Origin: Rhodobacterales bacterium RIFCSPHIGHO2_02_FULL_62_130
GTDB lineage: Bacteria; Pseudomonadota; Alphaproteobacteria; Rhodobacterales; Rhodobacteraceae
Assembly (NCBI GenBank): GCA_001828855.1
Contig: MHZT01000048.1
Coordinates: 186,001 to 250,000, forward strand
DNA length: 64,000 bases
Direction of reading: 5' to 3'
Part shown: in pieces, positions 63,196 through 64,000 of the stretch
Position numbering within the stretch: the first letter of the stretch is position 1
Layout: every line of letters begins with the position of its first letter
The notes under the pieces: model-generated
Seen by the model: only the letters and a program-made list of their open reading frames with translations
What the model was told of the DNA's origin: nothing
The model's database searches: none
Made by a program: the position numbers and the translations under genes

Positions 63196-63927
63196 ATGGC
63201 ACCCGAGGACGGCATCTTCGGTTGCCGGGGGATTGGCATATCCTTCGGCGGCCGCGCGATCCTGCGCGAGGTTTCCCTTTCCGTTTCCCACGGAGAGGTG
63301 CTTGGTCTTGTCGGTCCCAACGGGGCTGGCAAGACCAGTCTTTTTGAAATCCTGTGCGGTCGCTACACGGCCAGCGCGGGTCAGGTCTTTCTGAAAGGAC
63401 AGGACGTGACGCGCAGGGCGGTGCATGACCGTGCGCGGATGGGTCTTGCGCGCACCTATCAAAGTCCGGTGGTGCCGTCTGCCATGACGATTGCCGAAAC
63501 CTTTCGCGCGGCGCGCTATGCCTACAGGCCTTACAAGACCCGTATGGAGGCCGAATGGGCCTGCCATCTGGCGAATTTCCGGCAGCCTTGGGATCGGATC
63601 GCGGGATCACTGGACACGTTTGACCGGCGCAAGCTGTTGCTGGCCTGTCTGCTGATGCGGCGGCCTGCGGTGCTGTTGCTGGATGAACCGGCCTCGGGGC
63701 TGATCAATTCGGAAATTGACGAGTTGGACCTGATCATCCGGCGTCTGGTGGATGAATACCATATCGCGGCCATCCTGATCGAACATCGGCTGGAACTGTT
63801 GTCGGCCATCGCGGATCGGGCGGTGGTGCTGGATATGGGCGAGGTGATTGCCACCGGCACCCCGCAAGAGGTGTTCCAGAACCCGCGCGTGCTGGCCGCC
63901 TATTTCGAGGAGCCGGCGCATGGCTGA
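63196..63927 (+). CDS. ABC transporter ATP-binding protein (LivG-like) with an atypical signature motif
   Basis: A 243-residue ATPase. Walker A is GPNGAGKT (40-47) and Walker B with the catalytic Glu is VLLLDEPASGL (near 159-169), and IEHRLELL supplies the switch His. The signature LSGGQ expected before Walker B is replaced by AGSLDTFDRRK (136-146). The LivG-type C-terminal AYFEEPAHG is present. It starts 10 bases after the binding-protein gene and overlaps the next ATPase gene by 8 bases. Confidence 0.9.
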   Translation: MAPEDGIFGCRGIGISFGGRAILREVSLSVSHGEVLGLVGPNGAGKTSLFEILCGRYTASAGQVFLKGQDVTRRAVHDRARMGLARTYQSPVVPSAMTIAETFRAARYAYRPYKTRMEAEWACHLANFRQPWDRIAGSLDTFDRRKLLLACLLMRRPAVLLLDEPASGLINSEIDELDLIIRRLVDEYHIAAILIEHRLELLSAIADRAVVLDMGEVIATGTPQEVFQNPRVLAAYFEEPAHG

Positions 63928-64000
63928 TATTCTGAAAATCAGCGGCCTGACCGCGGGCTACGGGCCTTTGCGCGTGCTGCACGAGATCGATTTTCGTGTG
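63920..64000 (+). CDS. ABC transporter ATP-binding protein (LivF-like), N-terminal part (cut by window end)
   Basis: The first 27 codons of a second ATPase: MADILKISGLTAGYGPLRVLHEIDFRV, the LivF-type opening with GxLxVL before the Walker A region, which lies beyond the window. The ATG overlaps the preceding gene's stop by 8 bases, so the two ATPases are translationally coupled. The permeases of this transporter are expected further downstream. Confidence 0.85.
   Translation, partial: MADILKISGLTAGYGPLRVLHEIDFRV

Noticed and set aside
61873-63567. Minus-strand open frame of 564 codons opposite the binding protein gene
   Set aside because: It is Arg/His-rich shadow sequence with no domain; the plus-strand gene has a Tat signal and ribosome site.

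Overview
The window is a GC-rich, gene-dense chromosomal segment of an alphaproteobacterium, almost certainly order Rhodobacterales (Rhodobacter/Gemmobacter/Roseobacter relatives). The evidence is an RpoH-II-type sigma-32, a 4Fe-4S FnrL regulator divergent from hemN with FNR boxes, a membrane-anchored cytochrome c (CycM/c552 type), a class I lysyl-tRNA synthetase, the gshB-comM neighbourhood and the small alphaproteobacterial SRP RNA. I see no prophage, insertion sequence, CRISPR array or tRNA.

Layout. 1-11.9 kb is housekeeping: gshB (cut by the window edge), comM, a GST-like protein, cobU plus a phosphatase, rpoH, coaBC, dut, a membrane-anchored MoeB/ThiF protein, two genes of an amino-acid ABC importer and an M3 oligopeptidase. 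12-31.4 kb is an accessory catabolic region. A CdhR-like regulator is divergent from a run coding for a beta-keto acid cleavage enzyme, a fused carnitine dehydrogenase-thioesterase, an acyl-CoA dehydrogenase, an NDP-forming acyl-CoA synthetase, a CaiD-like dehydratase and a GMC (choline-dehydrogenase-like) oxidase. A choline-sulfatase, a CocE-type hydrolase, a dipeptide-type ABC importer and a phosphodiesterase follow. Together they look like a funnel from gamma-butyrobetaine, crotonobetaine, carnitine and choline esters to glycine betaine.

31.5-44.5 kb holds an esterase/aldolase pair, a pseudo-receiver protein, a cold-shock protein, dnaX-ebfC-recR, mog, lysK, a TerB-like protein, dacB, nadD and ettA. 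44.7-47.3 kb is an anaerobic-response group (usp, fnrL, hemN) with two FNR boxes. 47.3-54.4 kb is a yejABEF-type oligopeptide importer with a translationally coupled glycosyltransferase. 54.5-61.6 kb has cycM, pheA, an SRPBCC protein, nudC, a 5'-nucleotidase family protein, a HAD phosphatase and a denD-like dehydrogenase. The window ends with the SRP RNA gene and the start of a branched-chain-type ABC operon.

The most unusual feature is not a gene. About 14 copies of a short box (CCTCCGGCGGG, then ATATTTG, then AAGAGGATG or CCAAGATGAA) lie between genes, and one lies inside a gene. In five places the box is part of a roughly 75-base three-part element: a G5/C5 hairpin, a perfect or near-perfect palindrome whose sequence differs at every site, then the box. 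Most copies follow a gene's 3' end in that gene's orientation. A second palindrome family (GGTGCGTGA arms) is mixed in. These look like modular 3'-end or terminator-type repeats.
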